This document shows positions 33,296-44,229 of a stretch of DNA of 64,000 nucleotides, one piece after another. Made by a program: the position numbers and the translations under genes. Each line of letters starts with the position of its first letter. Within the stretch, counting starts at the first letter, position 1. The notes below the pieces were generated by a model. It had not been told where the DNA came from. It worked only from the letters and a program-made list of their open reading frames with translations, and did no database searches. Origin of the DNA: Ceratothoa steindachneri (Eukaryota; Arthropoda; Malacostraca; Isopoda; Cymothoidae); NCBI GenBank assembly GCA_963969495.1, contig OZ018326.1, positions 4,211,444 to 4,275,443 on the forward strand. The letters are read 5' to 3'.

Positions 33296-33369
<74 letters not shown>
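33296..33369. repeat. (TA)n microsatellite, about 74 bp
   Basis: An uninterrupted alternating A/T dinucleotide run. Confidence 0.97.
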
Positions 33370-33372
<3 letters not shown>

Positions 33373-33379
33373 AATATGC

Positions 33380-34080
33380 TATGGTTTACTGTGAGCCAAT
33401 TATAGAATTTCCTAAGACTTCAAAATTCTCATCTTTGAGGTATTTTTTAGTCATATTCGATTGTATAATAAGGTTCTAGTACCAGAGGATTGGCCCCGAG
33501 AAAGTGGAGTTTCTTTAATACATTTTATGAATAAACATAAAGGTGCTTTAAATAAATTCTCAAGTACTTTAGAGCGGTTGGACGCAGGAACTACAGCACT
33601 TAATTGCGAACAAAATTATGTTTGCGTGCGGGTTTGCGCGTTACAACTCTATTATGCCGTTGCTGTTCTTTTATCATTCGCTACATTATAAGTTAATTAT
33701 ATTTCTAAGCATACCTCCAGCTTTGTGTGCGCCCACAACATTATATACTTGGGTATTTCATTTGTTATTATTTGTATAACCTATGTTAGGCCAAGCGAAT
33801 TAAAAACATGATTAAAACGTTCCACATAAAGTAGCTGTAGTTTCTCGTCGCAAACTAAATCTACTTTATGTACGTTACTTTTTGTGTAGGCACCACACCA
33901 CTTTCCCTAATTTAACAGAATTAACTTTATATTGACGTCAACACGAATTTTTTTGCACACCCAAAATTATTATATTATTCTCATTACTGGAACTTTGATT
34001 TTTCACTATATATACTTTTTATTTTTAAAACTAAATATGCACTGAATATATATTCACTATTAAACTTGATTACATTGGTA
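33380..34080. other. AT-rich stretch, no gene seen
   Basis: No motif recognised. The 76-codon plus frame at 33461-33691 shows no similarity I can name. Confidence 0.45.
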
Positions 34081-34083
34081 TAT

Positions 34084-34330
34084 TTACACTATTATGGTAT
34101 TATTATTTTTTACGCACTTTGCACTTCTGTCCGAAGTGCAAATGACTGCAGCGTGAAGTAAATCGACTGTCTCGGGAGGTAATGCATCAAAGATATGGTA
34201 GAATTTCGTTTCTTCTCGTTGTATTCTTGAGATGTGAAATTGCGCCTCCACAATTTTGATCCATCCTGTGACTGCTGCTTCATTAAAAACAAGAGGTCTG
34301 GTGGAGATCGCGTTCGATAGTTCCACTTCT
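34084..34330 (-). pseudogene. gypsy-type Gag N-terminal fragment
   Basis: The minus frame from 34326 reads LVFNEAAVTGWIKIVEAQFH and then ISRIQREETKFYHIFDALPP, ETVDLL. This matches the N-terminal Gag segment common in insect and crustacean gypsy elements (usual: P.f....p..WF...EaqF....i....tkf..v...L......). It codes for a structural protein of the particle. Only about 60 residues remain and no Pol follows on the low-coordinate side, so it is an isolated fragment. A candidate primer-binding site lies about 95 bases upstream (34421-34434), which supports a 5' element end. Confidence 0.7.
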
Positions 34331-34420
34331 TGGTGTGGAAGAAAATGAGCAGCTCGTTGATGTCAGGATGCGTCGCAAAGCGAATCCATTTTGTTGTATG
34401 ATCACGTATGTTTTTTGACG

Positions 34421-34434
34421 AATAGGGGTCGCCA
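34421..34434 (-). promoter_or_regulatory. candidate primer-binding site of the Gag fragment element
   Basis: On the minus strand the sequence reads TGGCGACCCCTATT, in the usual position just upstream of Gag. TGGCGAC is a common start of gypsy primer-binding sites, complementary to a tRNA 3' end. If correct, the 5' LTR would end near 34437 and extend to higher coordinates, but no second LTR was found. Confidence 0.4.
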
Positions 34435-34489
34435 GTTATAGGGTCTGAGTAAGGTATTCTCTCTCTTGTAGTTTTGTAGGCTCTGTTAA

Positions 34490-34799
<310 letters not shown>

Positions 34800-36120
34800 G
34801 GTAAGCCGGTCCAATTCTTTCAACTATTCCTATTTCCATTAGAGTATCCAAGATTTTCACACTGTTATTTAGTTTCCTGTGTACTCTGAGGCACTTGTTC
34901 GGGTGTTCAGTTCTTCCATAAACAGTACCTGGTCGCTTTGAACGAATATTTCCATAAAATTAGTGATAGGTACGTATCCTCTCCTTATGGGTTGGTACCT
35001 CACCATAATATGTATATTTCCTGTCCCGGTTTTAAATTTGTTGGCCAAGTAGGCTTTGTCTAACTCCTTTAGTCTTGAAAATTTTATGTAATAATGAATT
35101 ATGTCATTTTATGTAGTTTAAATGTTAATTGTAAACGAATCCTTTTTTGTATCCCAACCTGCCCCAAAGGACTTATTATTTTTGTCAGAGAGAGCGAGAG
35201 TAGCGCGGACAAAGGGACCTAGGGAGTATCTCACGGATGAAAAGAAATCAACCGGCGTCTATCGGTAAACTTCCGGGGTGATAACGGAGCGAGATGTGTC
35301 AAACTGGGGCCCGAAACCCAAATCAGCGAGAGAGCGCTAAGCAGATGCCCGCCGGGCCTTTGAAACGGAGTGGGGCCCGCTTCCAGCGAAGACGGATAGA
35401 TTACCTAGCACGGGAACGAGCAAAGCAGTATTCAAGCGGGAGTCAGGCAGTACTGACCCAGTATCCAACCAATAATCGAAAGGATTCGTTGGAAATAGCT
35501 AAGAAGACGAGGCGTAACTTCACAGGCGACTCCGTGGTACTCTAATGGCTCGCAGCAGGAAACCAGTTGTTCAGAGCTATGGCAGTCAAGGACGTAAGGA
35601 CTCATTCTCGAAAAACGCGCGCCGCTCCATGGCCTACAAGGATACTACCTTGAACAACTACTCGAGCCCCCGGCTTCCTCTTGGCAAATCGTAGATCTAT
35701 TACGTTTTTCTCTATCACCATCGAAGAGACGTGACGCTTTCCGCCTACGAAGCTTCACCTCATCATCTCCTCCCGTTTTCTCACGAATAAATATTGTGCT
35801 ACTCTCAGCTGGTGCCGAAGCATTCATTTTAAATTAATTTTACTTTTATAAACGATTAGTTTTTCCCAGAATTTATTATTAATTGTTAAATTATTTTATT
35901 TTTTTGTATAATAATAAAGATTCATTTATTTTCCTTGTTTAAATCACAGAAAGACAAAAAGACATTGAACTATTTGACTAAGTCAACTAACGGTAGAAAA
36001 TGCGCTCACATATCCCACATACTTAAAAGGGGCATTCCTCCGCCTCTACTTCTCGCCTCTTTCTTATTGTTCTATTGCTGATCTTCTCTCTGTTTTCTTT
36101 CTTTCTCTTATGCATGGAGA
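34800..36120. other. undeciphered stretch with a GC-richer core
   Basis: 35160-35800 is richer in G+C than its flanks and has open frames on both strands (35294-35545 plus, 35645-35827 minus) without recognisable motifs. It might be the 5' LTR or leader of the gypsy Gag fragment, or unrelated. The rest is AT-rich. Confidence 0.35.
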
Positions 36121-36129
36121 CTTTGTTCT

Positions 36130-37940
36130 TCCTATCTCTGTTTTTAATTCATTTTTTTTTATATTAAAACATAACTCTTCGGGGATTTTTATGGCTCCAT
36201 TCAGTAAGCATTTGGGTACCTAAATGTCTGAGTAGGAGGCCCTCGAATTCGTATTTTCAAAGTCCTTTCTTGATTCCTGAAAGCATCTGCTTTGTGTTTC
36301 TAATGAGTAAGGGCCTATCTGCTGGGGCGTAAATTCTCAAGTAGAACTCCTCTCTTTTCTTATTTTCCTTTTGTGTTAGATGATTGGTGACATCGTCTAC
36401 TATTACCTCTTCATCTACTACTTTATCTTCTTTTTGTGATTCAGAGCAGATCGCCTGTGCTTATAGTAGTTCCAACTCCATTCTCTCTTCTTCATTTTGT
36501 GTTATCTTCTGCCTGAGCCGTGGGTCCCTCTGTAATCCCTGGTTTGTATTATGGATCTGACTGGGGTCCTCTGTTTCTTCTTCGATCTTCGAGCGTTTGG
36601 GTTGCCGGAACAAGCGTAGTGTACTTTCAGTTTAATACATCTGCCGATGGCGAGTTATCTGGGAACCACATTGGCCCCAAACCATTATTACTCAGCATTT
36701 CGTTTAGATCTTTAAAATAGGTACCAAAGTTGGCTACAATCATCATATTTTCATGTAGCTTGCAGGTCAGAATATGTAGTGATTTCTTTGCTTCAGTTAA
36801 ATTATATTTTTGGTTGGCTGGATTTGTTTTGCCGTAGATTTAGCTACTTTTTTGTATGTCACATTTTTCGTTTCTTCTTCTAATTTTGCCTTCTCTCTTC
36901 TTTTATCTCCACTATCTCTCTCAATTGGACATGCGATCGCCATCGTACGACGGCTTCCACCAGAGTTTGAAAAATCGTTCTCCTGCCTCCTAGAGTCCCT
37001 CTAGGTGTGTGAGTTTGACTTATATTGGAAAATTTCCTCTCTTCTTTCTTCGGACAATCCCTTGATATATGCTTTTCTAAGGCAAAGCTGTTAAAACAAG
37101 TCAGTATATTAATAAACTCATCACTTCTAATCTGGACTTGCGTTATCTTCAAGGTAAATGGTAGTAGCCGGTTTTCTCTTGCACCATGCCTGTTTCTATG
37201 AGTATTACTCTAAAGACATGAGTGTAGTCTTCGTTGTTGTGACTATGTCTAAATTTCACTACTTCTTTCAATTTTGCCCAATCTTTACGTTGTTTTAACT
37301 CTTTAAATTTCCTAGGCCTGTGTTTCCCTATCCATGGGCCAATCTCACAACGATATATAGCCTTATTGGCCTCTATTTGAAGAGGGACTTTGGCTTCTAA
37401 TCCTATTTTTTGTAGGTAGGTAAGATGTTACCTTATCTCTAAGTAGCTTGCTACGTCTTTTTCGCATCGGCATATAGCGAAGTAAGTTGTAAAGTAGTCG
37501 AGTAATCTAATGTTTACTATTCCGAGCTTGCCGTAGATAATTTTTAATACCGAAGTTCTTTCTGGGTTTTTCGCACCTTTAAGGGTGCACAAAGGGTCCC
37601 TTTTAGATGCTTGTCCTTTTTTTTTGTTCCCTCTTCTTTCTTTTTTTCATCGGATGTTTTAAAGAGAGAGAAAGAAGACTATACAGGTAAGGGAACAGAG
37701 AGAAGACGCGGTTATGATCCAGTTGTTTTCCTGATTTATCCCGCTACGTGTCGGTAAACCCTACCTGCCTACCTATCTTCTAACCTTAGCATTTTTTGCT
37801 CCACCTCCACGGATCCACCGCTCACAAGGGTCAAATCCGTCTCGTGCTAAGCATCAGCCTGTGGTGAGTTAGGCCCCCTGCGGTTCAACTATGGCTCCCG
37901 ACTGTGAAGGTATCTATGGTGGCTCATGCTTTTCTAATCG
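36130..37940 (-). mobile_element. 5' part of a jockey-type LINE: leader and ORF1 only (minus strand)
   Basis: Reading right to left, a GC-richer leader (about 37940-37680) is followed by ORF1. Frames give LLDYFTTYFAICRCEKDVAS, IGLEAKVPLQIEANKAIYRC, EIGPWIGKHRPR, LKQRKDWAKLKEVVKF and HVFRVILIETGMVQEKTGYY near 37500-37160. ITQVQIRSDEFINILTCFN comes next, and then the zinc knuckle region at about 37100-37060. Next are MMIVANFGTYFKDLNEMLS near 36740-36690 and an acidic tail with REEFYLRIYAPADRPLLI near 36350-36290. This is ORF1 order and is homologous to ORF1 at 28189-29600. ORF2 (endonuclease, RT) is absent on the low-coordinate side. Confidence 0.75.
36880..37152 (-). pseudogene. LINE ORF1 zinc-knuckle segment
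   Basis: A 90-codon minus frame reads IRSDEFINILTCFNSFALEK and then HISRDCPKKEERKF. This is a CX2CX4HX4C-type nucleocapsid knuckle in which the second Cys has become Ser and one residue is inserted (CFNSFALEKHISRDC). It is preceded by the conserved ORF1 domain described for this LINE. The function would be binding of element RNA in the cytoplasmic ribonucleoprotein. Confidence 0.75.
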
Positions 37941-37949
37941 AGACGCCCT

Positions 37950-38580
37950 AGTATAGGTTGGTTAAAGAAGAAGAGATTTTTGTTGATAGTCAAGTCAAAG
38001 TCCAGTGAAGAATTATCGATTGTCTTCTCAGTTGAGTAGTTTTGGACTTATTGACGAACAAGTGGTTAAACGCTCTCTGAAGGTGATCTCTTCTTCTCGA
38101 AAGTAGGTAAGAATCGGACAAGTGTAATCTGTCTTTGCTGATCATATAATTTTTGTATACGCTTTTATTTCGCCGATCCAAACATTGAATAATCGTTAGA
38201 AAATTTCTCAAGTTCGATTGGCAAAAACAAATATTCTTATTTCAAGATCAAATAACTTTTCTTTTTTTTCTAATCATTATTCTAGCTTTATAATTCTTGC
38301 ATTTCGGATTGATACTAAAACATATTCTTATGTTAAGATACTAATGCATATATAAAACCCATTTTTGTAAATTTGTTCATTGTTTGCCCAGAAGATGACC
38401 TTTAAAAGAGTTGAAAGACGTCTTGGCTAATAACGATAAGCCACTTGTTAGCATTTTTTCCCATCTTTCACTTCTTGAAAAGAAACTGTTTGTAAAAGTT
38501 AAAAAGCTGCAGCGTAAGCTTAACCAAACAGCCATTGCGGCCGATTCTAACAAATCTTGTATATAACATGGCCTCCTACC
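37950..38580. other. no gene identified
   Basis: Moderately AT-rich DNA. A plus frame near 38400-38570 reads LANNDKPLVSIFSHLSLLEK and then [18 protein letters not shown]. It is helical in character and conceivably an N-terminal part of a Penelope-like ORF, but I cannot confirm that. Confidence 0.35.
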
Positions 38581-38587
38581 ACGATAT

Positions 38588-38762
<175 letters not shown>

Positions 38763-38796
38763 TATGATGAAAATTAATGCAATATGGCAAGAAAAG

Positions 38797-38962
38797 ATGA
38801 GGAATTAAACCACAACATTCTCCGAAGACAATTTAATTCAGAACAGTTTCGGTGTATCTCACACCCTTTTTCAAATGACACTGGGCAGAAAATATAAGAG
38901 AAAAGCATAACACAAGATCCCCTCTTTTTCCCCCAATCCCCTACTTGTGGCTAATCTGGGGG
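38797..38962. repeat. left inverted terminal repeat of the Penelope-like element
   Basis: This is nearly identical to the reverse complement of 39738-39904. Both share atgaggaattaaacc, aatttaattcagaacagttt, gtgtatctcacacccttttt, gacactgggcagaaaatata, caagatcccctctttttccc and ctaatctggggg. There are only a handful of substitutions and small indels. Read on the minus strand it contains ggtgt-gagat-acacc followed by gaaac, a possible hammerhead ribozyme stem II and GAAA core. Confidence 0.92.
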
Positions 38963-39690
38963 CATCTATAGGCATTCGACTTGACGTGTATAGGAAACCA
39001 ACTCACTCGAATGCCTATATATATTATTTTTTGTTTCACGATAATACTGTTAAAAAATCGGTAATTTCTAACCTTTTCCTTAGATCGTACAAAATATGTC
39101 ATCCTTCCTATTTAGATGAAGAAATAGTCATCATCAGGACCATTTTCTCTAATTTGTATTACCCCGATTGGTTCATATTGTCTGCCCATTTTGCAGCTAG
39201 GAAAACATTCTATGGTAATAAGCCTTCCCGCACTAACGACTTCAACAAATGTATAACATTGCCATTTAATAATAAATTAAATAGTTTAAAGGACATATTT
39301 GGAAAAGCGGGTATTAATCTAGCCTTTAAATATAATAATTCCTTAAACCAAATGATGATGGCCAGGAAACCCAAAGAACCTGATAACATAGGAGTATATG
39401 CAGTACCATGCAACGATTGCCATAAAGTTTATATAGGGGAAACGGGAAGAAATCTAGACAAGAGATTGTACGAACACAAAAGAGATATTAGAGTGGGCAG
39501 CGAAAGTAGTTGAATATTTTGCCATGTTAGAGACAAGAATCATACGATCGATTTCAATGGAAGTAAAATGTTATTTTAAATCGGCTAACTATGTTAAGAG
39601 AAGAATCGTAGAATCGAGCTTGATATCGTCAGTTCCTAATTTAAATCTATCTGAGGGTCAATTTTCTTTTAGTCTTGTAATAAGATCGCA
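38947..39690 (+). pseudogene. Penelope-like ORF: RT C-terminus, linker and GIY-YIG endonuclease
   Basis: The open frame 38947-39513 starts inside the left repeat. Residues 10-20 read IRLDVYRKPTHSNAYIY, the typical RT thumb/linker motif of Penelope-like elements (...vyRKpThT..yl...s.hp). At residues about 147-182 comes the nuclease: GVYAVPCNDCHKVYIGETGR, then NLDKRLYEHKRDI. Here GVY and YIG form the GIY-YIG pair, and the Arg and His of the second helix are kept. After one in-frame stop at 39511 the frame continues with HVRDKNHTIDFNGSKMLF. After one frameshift come RRIVESSLISSVPNLNLSEG, whose Glu is the likely metal ligand, and a terminal Asn-rich tail. The nuclease nicks target DNA for reverse transcription. 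It is non-functional as it stands because the palm domain is lacking. Confidence 0.88.
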
Positions 39691-39737
39691 AATAAATAAA
39701 ATAGTAAAATGTCAGCCCTTCAATAGGTTTAGGCCTA

Positions 39738-39899
39738 AACCCCCCCAGATTAGCTAAAAGTAGGGGATTGGGGGAAAAAGAGGGGATCTTGTGTTTTGCT
39801 TTTCTCTTATATTTTCTGCCCAGTGTCAGTTGAAAAAGGGTGTGAGATACACCTAAACTGTTCTGAATTAAATTGCCTTTGGAGAATGTGGTTTAATTC

Positions 39900-39904
<5 letters not shown>
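39738..39904. repeat. right inverted terminal repeat of the Penelope-like element
   Basis: Reverse complement of 38797-38962. In the possible ribozyme core the cgaaac of the left copy is ctaaac here, one base changed, so that motif is broken in this copy. It ends directly at the (TA)n array. Confidence 0.92.

Positions 39905-39990
<86 letters not shown>
39903..39990. repeat. (TA)n microsatellite, 88 bp
   Basis: A pure alternating run immediately right of the Penelope-like element, the partner of the array at 38590-38756. Confidence 0.98.
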
Positions 39991-39993
<3 letters not shown>

Positions 39994-39995
<2 letters not shown>

Positions 39996-40215
39996 TGCAA
40001 TATTTGAGACAGGTCGAAATTATCTATCCAATCTACTAATAACTTTTCTCCATGATACAAATTGTCTCTTGGTTAATATTGTACCTTTGAATAATCAGTC
40101 AGTTGAAAAAGGAGAAATTTATTAAGAACTTAATTTTCTTTTTTCCTCGGAGGAATATTTGTTTTACTCTAATGCGATTAATTTGAGCTTGCCTGGTTTA
40201 AATAGGGATAAATCG
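39994..40215 (+). pseudogene. possible second GIY-YIG (Penelope-like) remnant
   Basis: Directly after the TA array the plus frame reads AIFETGRNYLSNLLITFLHD and, further on, ELNFLFSSEEYLFYSNAINL with SLPGLNRDKSILN. This parallels the element's own YIGETGRNLDKRLYEH and the terminal part RRIVESSLISSVPNLNLSEG. It may be an older Penelope-like copy into which, or next to which, the better-preserved copy inserted. The evidence is short and gapped. Confidence 0.45.
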
Positions 40216-40219
40216 ATTT

Positions 40220-41230
40220 TAAATTTGATTTGAATTCACTTTTCCTCATGTTCGTTCATTATCTCCCTTGGCTGCAGTCTTTTCGCGGTTTAAAAAGACG
40301 ACATATCGAAATGATCATTGAACCATTTGTAATTTTTCTGCTTATTTCTGGTATGACATTTCTTTTTCTTTCTAAAAAGAAGTGGCGTCAAATTTATGTA
40401 ACTATTTTTGTATTTTTTTTTCACACATTTTCCTTTTCTAATGTGATGTGTACGAATTTTGTTCTATATTTATCCTTCTCGCAGTATCGCTTTCGATCCT
40501 CAAAGTTTTCTTATATATGTACTCTTTTCATTTATTGCCTCAAGGCAATCTGAGGCGAGAAGATTTTTTCTTCAGAATCCTCTTGCCTCAAACAAACTGT
40601 CCGAACGAAGAATTCAGAACTCTGTACGTATTTGCTTGTCTTTCTTTTGATGGTGGATGGGTTCATCTTCTGTCACATGGTCCTCACTTTCACTCATAAA
40701 AAATAAAAGTGAGCGTGAAAGAGCATATTAATATTAGCTTTTATGGATATACCTTTTAAAAATTGGAAAGGAAAATAAATAAGATTACTAAGAGTGTGCA
40801 ACACATTTAATATATGTAGAGTCAAGTAGACAATAGATCTATAATATAAACCAAACACCCGCTATATGATTCTTAATCATATTACGCAGATATAAGTTGC
40901 AAGAATTTCCAATCTATGTTGATAGGAACTATTTCATCACAAGTAATGAAGTTTATTCAGAAGGAAAAACCTCAAAAGCCACTAGAAAGGCAATGAAGGA
41001 AAATTAATTTTCGCATTAATAGAAAATTCTTGTAATGTAAATTCAAGACAATGGACCTTAACATAGTGCAGTCTAATGAACTAAAAAAAGCTTATGAGAA
41101 AGAATTTTCCAGTCATATTTGAAAGGACTACCGAGGCATGTATCTACAAATCATGATCACTCATGCAGCACCGACGATGATTACGATTCGAATGCAGTTA
41201 GGCAGTGATTGCCGACTACAGCGTATTTTG
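40220..41230. other. AT-rich stretch, no gene identified
   Basis: An open frame of 107 codons (40230-40553 plus), rich in Phe, Leu and Ile, looks membrane-like. It is a product of T-rich DNA and has no recognised motif. Nothing else is seen. Confidence 0.4.
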
Positions 41231-41238
41231 TCTTAGGT
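41231..41238. other. left target-site duplication of the hAT element (candidate)
   Basis: TCTTAGGT, compared with GCTTTGGT at 44812-44819: 6 of 8 bases are identical, and 8 bp is the duplication length of hAT transposons. Confidence 0.5.
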
Positions 41239-42099
41239 CAGTGGTTCCCAACCTGTGGCCACATGTCTAAAATGGGCCATGGCAAATTTCAGGGGTGGGC
41301 AGCATAATTTTTATAATTTTAAGTGAGCGATAGGGGCAATATATGGGCCACAACTCATTAAATGGGACTTAAATATTTTTGGGGGACTACTAGTCTTTGG
41401 ACTAATGAAGTTAAATCTTGGTATATAAATAAGCTATATTTAAATTATGGTGATTTACTAATTACTTAGTGTTTTAATGGTTTTTAATTAGTTAGCCGTT
41501 GTAAATATCGTTTTCTTTGCCTATAAAAAAAAATTTATACTTATTTCTGCGCAGTTGATAATTGATTGCACTACCATTGCGGGTCTGTGACAATCTTGTT
41601 TATTACAGTTAGAACTGTTCTACAAGGGTTTGTTATTACATTGGTGAGCAATTTGTAGTGCAACTGATTAACTTAGCTCTAATATGTATTAGTTATAGTT
41701 ATCTTGTATAACAAAATGTAAATTATAGTTTTCAGTGGAGTACCGTGACTTCCGCAAAGGCTGAGCTTCTATACCAGAGCGGGCAAAAAAATTAAATTGA
41801 TAATAATTGGTTAATCAAAAAATATTATTGGATGAATTTAGTTTTAATATAAAAAGTAAAATTTAATATTGTTTTTGTAATGGTACACAGGTAACATACA
41901 CAAATATACATCGCGATAGTTTGTGTATTTGTTTTATTACGTTTATTACTTCCTTAAATGATTTTGTCTTTCATAAATAACTTAGATAAAATAGACAGTT
42001 CAATCCTTAATTATATTAGGTCAATTTTCCAATCATATAACAATATATTTGTATTTAGATTCTAGGCAGTTATCAATTTATTCTGTCCTCACAGAATAC

Positions 42100-42850
42100 C
42101 CATGGCTGATAGGAAGAAACCAAGCCGACAATATTCCAGCGATATTTAGTATACGGCTCAATAGTCTCCAATCAATATAACAAAGCTAATTTGTCTTATA
42201 TGTATGACAGAACTTTGTAACGTTAGAATGAGCTCAGTTAAACTTGAATATAAGATGGAAGTTAAGGAAAAGGAAAAATAGGAGAAATCATAAGATTGAA
42301 TAAAAAAAACTTCGTGATGATTTCCTAAGATAGAGCGCTGTTACTTTCTTATCCGTCAATTATCATAATTAATTATAAAAGGTTTCATCGCATCTTATTT
42401 AATTTCCAAGCTAATAGCAAAAACACGAAAACCACAAATAATTGGTGACCATTTGATTTTGCCCTCAATCTCGGTGATCGTTTCTATTTCTATGCAAAAG
42501 ACTCCCATGAAATAACTGATTCTATTCCGGTGAGCAACAATGCAGTATCAAGACTCAGGGATGAATTGGCAGAGAATATTGAAAATTATCTTGATGCACT
42601 TTTACAGCGAAGGAACTTTGCGATACATATTAATGAAACACATTTATCTAATAATCAAGCCATTATGATGAAAGTGAAATCAGAGAAAATGCTTTTTCTA
42701 GAATTCTCGTGACAGACCCCATATGAGGAAAAATATTTAAATTAGTATTAGCCTATTTCCAAGAAAAAATCCAAAGGGTAACATCATAGCATGCACATCT
42801 TATGATGTTGCTGCTATGGTAGGTAGATAGAGGGGCTTTATTTTATTTTT
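42100..42850 (+). pseudogene. hAT transposase, N-terminal half
   Basis: Around 42095-42260 plus frames read MADRKKPSRQYSSDI and ICLICMTEL, a remnant of the BED zinc finger (CxxC). An open frame at 42530-42712 contains SNNAVSRLRDELAENIENYL, then LQRRNFAIHINET, and EKMLFLEFS. This matches Charlie/ZBED-type transposases (usual: ls..TV.rRi.em..di..ql...l..s.fa...DEst......l...vR......i.Ee.LF...l). The first catalytic Asp (DEST) appears as NETH. Further on, IIACTSYDVAAMVGR corresponds to the second Asp region (v.v.tDGA.aM.G), with Asp lost. It breaks off at about 42850, where the LINE begins. Confidence 0.75.
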
Positions 42851-42854
42851 AAAA

Positions 42855-44117
42855 GAGACTGTTCGAATGATAAGTTAATGAAAGTAATCCTAAGGGTCGT
42901 TATAGAGAGACTAAGAGCTAAGATTATGAATGAAATAACAGAAGAGCAATATATATGGTTGACAGAAGGAAAAGAAACAAGAAATGCTACATTTATACTA
43001 ATGTTGTTAAGTGAAAGAAGTATTGAGATTCAGAATGAATTTTAACTGTGTTTTATATTTTATGAAAAATCTTTCGATCGAGTTAAAAAAGAAGACTTAT
43101 TTGACGTTTTCAAGGCCGTAAGAGTAAACGGAAAAGATTTGAGAATTATACACAAACTATATTTGAATCAGAGTGGGGGAAGATTTGAGTGATTGGAGAG
43201 ACATAAGAAGAAGAGTAAGACAGGGGTGCGTTCTTTATCCAGATCTGTCATTATTTTACAGCGAGATGATAATGAGCTCAATTGAGGATATAAAAGGTTT
43301 CAACATGGGAGGCCAAAATATAAATAACATAAGGTATGCTGATGACATGGTACTGAAATTCTGTCATCCAGGAAAAATTTCAAGACATTTTAATAGTGGT
43401 AAAGTATAGGATTGAAGAAAAAGACCTGTCAATAAATATGGATAAAACCGTTATCGTAATTAGTAAAATGGCACATGTCCCTAGATGCATGGTAAGATTG
43501 AATGACAAAGCTATTAATCAGATAAGAGGATTTTGCTACTTGGAAAGTTATATTATGGAAGACAGAAGATGTAAGGGCGAAATTAAGAGAATATTCTGCT
43601 CGGCAAATGTTAGATTTCAGAAGATAAAGAATATCTTATGTAATAGACACCTATCAAGACAAACAAGACAAAAAACTGTTAGGGCTTATCTCTGGTCTGT
43701 TTCTTTGTATGGAACACAAGCTTGGATGATGAATAAGTAAATAGAGTAAAGGTTGCGACATTTTAGACCCTATGTTGGCGGAGAATGTTGAAGATCTCAT
43801 GGATGAAGAGAATATCAAATGAAGAGGTACTAAGGCAAATGGGAACGAGAAGAGAATTACAGAAGAATCTAAGAGTAAGTCAAATAATATTTTTAGGATA
43901 TGTTATGCGAAGAGGAAAAATAGAAAAAGTCGGTCTAGCTGGAAGAAACCCAGGAAGAAGAGCAAGAGGCAGGCAAAGAGAGAAGTATTTGGATGGAATA
44001 GTAAGGACATTGGGAGAGGGAAACACGGCTAGACAGATGATACAAATGACAAGAGCTAGAGAGGTGTGGCATTCCATGTTTCCAACGTCTGCAGGGGCAC
44101 GGCACTTCTGTAAGTAA
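42855..44117 (+). pseudogene. LINE reverse transcriptase nested in the hAT element
   Basis: Frames in order: KVILRVVIERLRAKI with EITEEQYIW (42880-42960), KSFDRVKKEDLFDVF, VNGKDLRIIHKLYLNQ, GEDLSDWRDIRRRVRQGCVL (43174-43235), INNIRYADDMVLKF (43320-43362, catalytic YADD intact), the thumb segment LSINMDKTVIVISKMAH and IRGFCYLESYIM, TVRAYLWSVSLYGTQAWMMN (to 43740), then MLKISWMKRISNEEVLRQMG and FLGYVMRRGKIEKVGLAGR with RRARGRQREKYLDGI (to about 44010). This C-terminal layout is that of the abundant endonuclease-RT LINEs of marine invertebrates (clade unresolved). Only a few stops and two or three frameshifts occur, so it is younger than the other LINEs here. The endonuclease is missing (5' truncation). 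Confidence 0.88.
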
Positions 44118-44229
44118 GTTCCAATGGGCTTTCCTAGAATGCGTGGTAGGTACATTGCCAACCTTTGATTGCCAAATTTGTGTTAATAATGTTTTGTTAG
44201 AAAACTAATTTTGCATACATAAGTGAGAT

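Larger units (their letters stand above)
38797..39904 (+). mobile_element. short Penelope-like element with inverted terminal repeats
   Basis: An element of about 1.1 kb bounded by inverted repeats of about 166 bp (38797-38962 and 39738-39904), enclosing a GIY-YIG endonuclease coding region. It is flanked on both sides by (TA)n arrays, which suggests insertion into a TA microsatellite. Most of the RT is missing, so the copy is truncated. Penelope-like elements often carry long terminal repeats in direct or inverted orientation, so the arrangement fits the family. Confidence 0.8.

Noticed and set aside
40230..40553. 107-codon hydrophobic frame as a membrane protein
   Set aside because: T-rich DNA yields Phe/Leu/Ile-rich frames; no family motif, and overlapping frames of similar character exist (40448-40699, 40459-40650).
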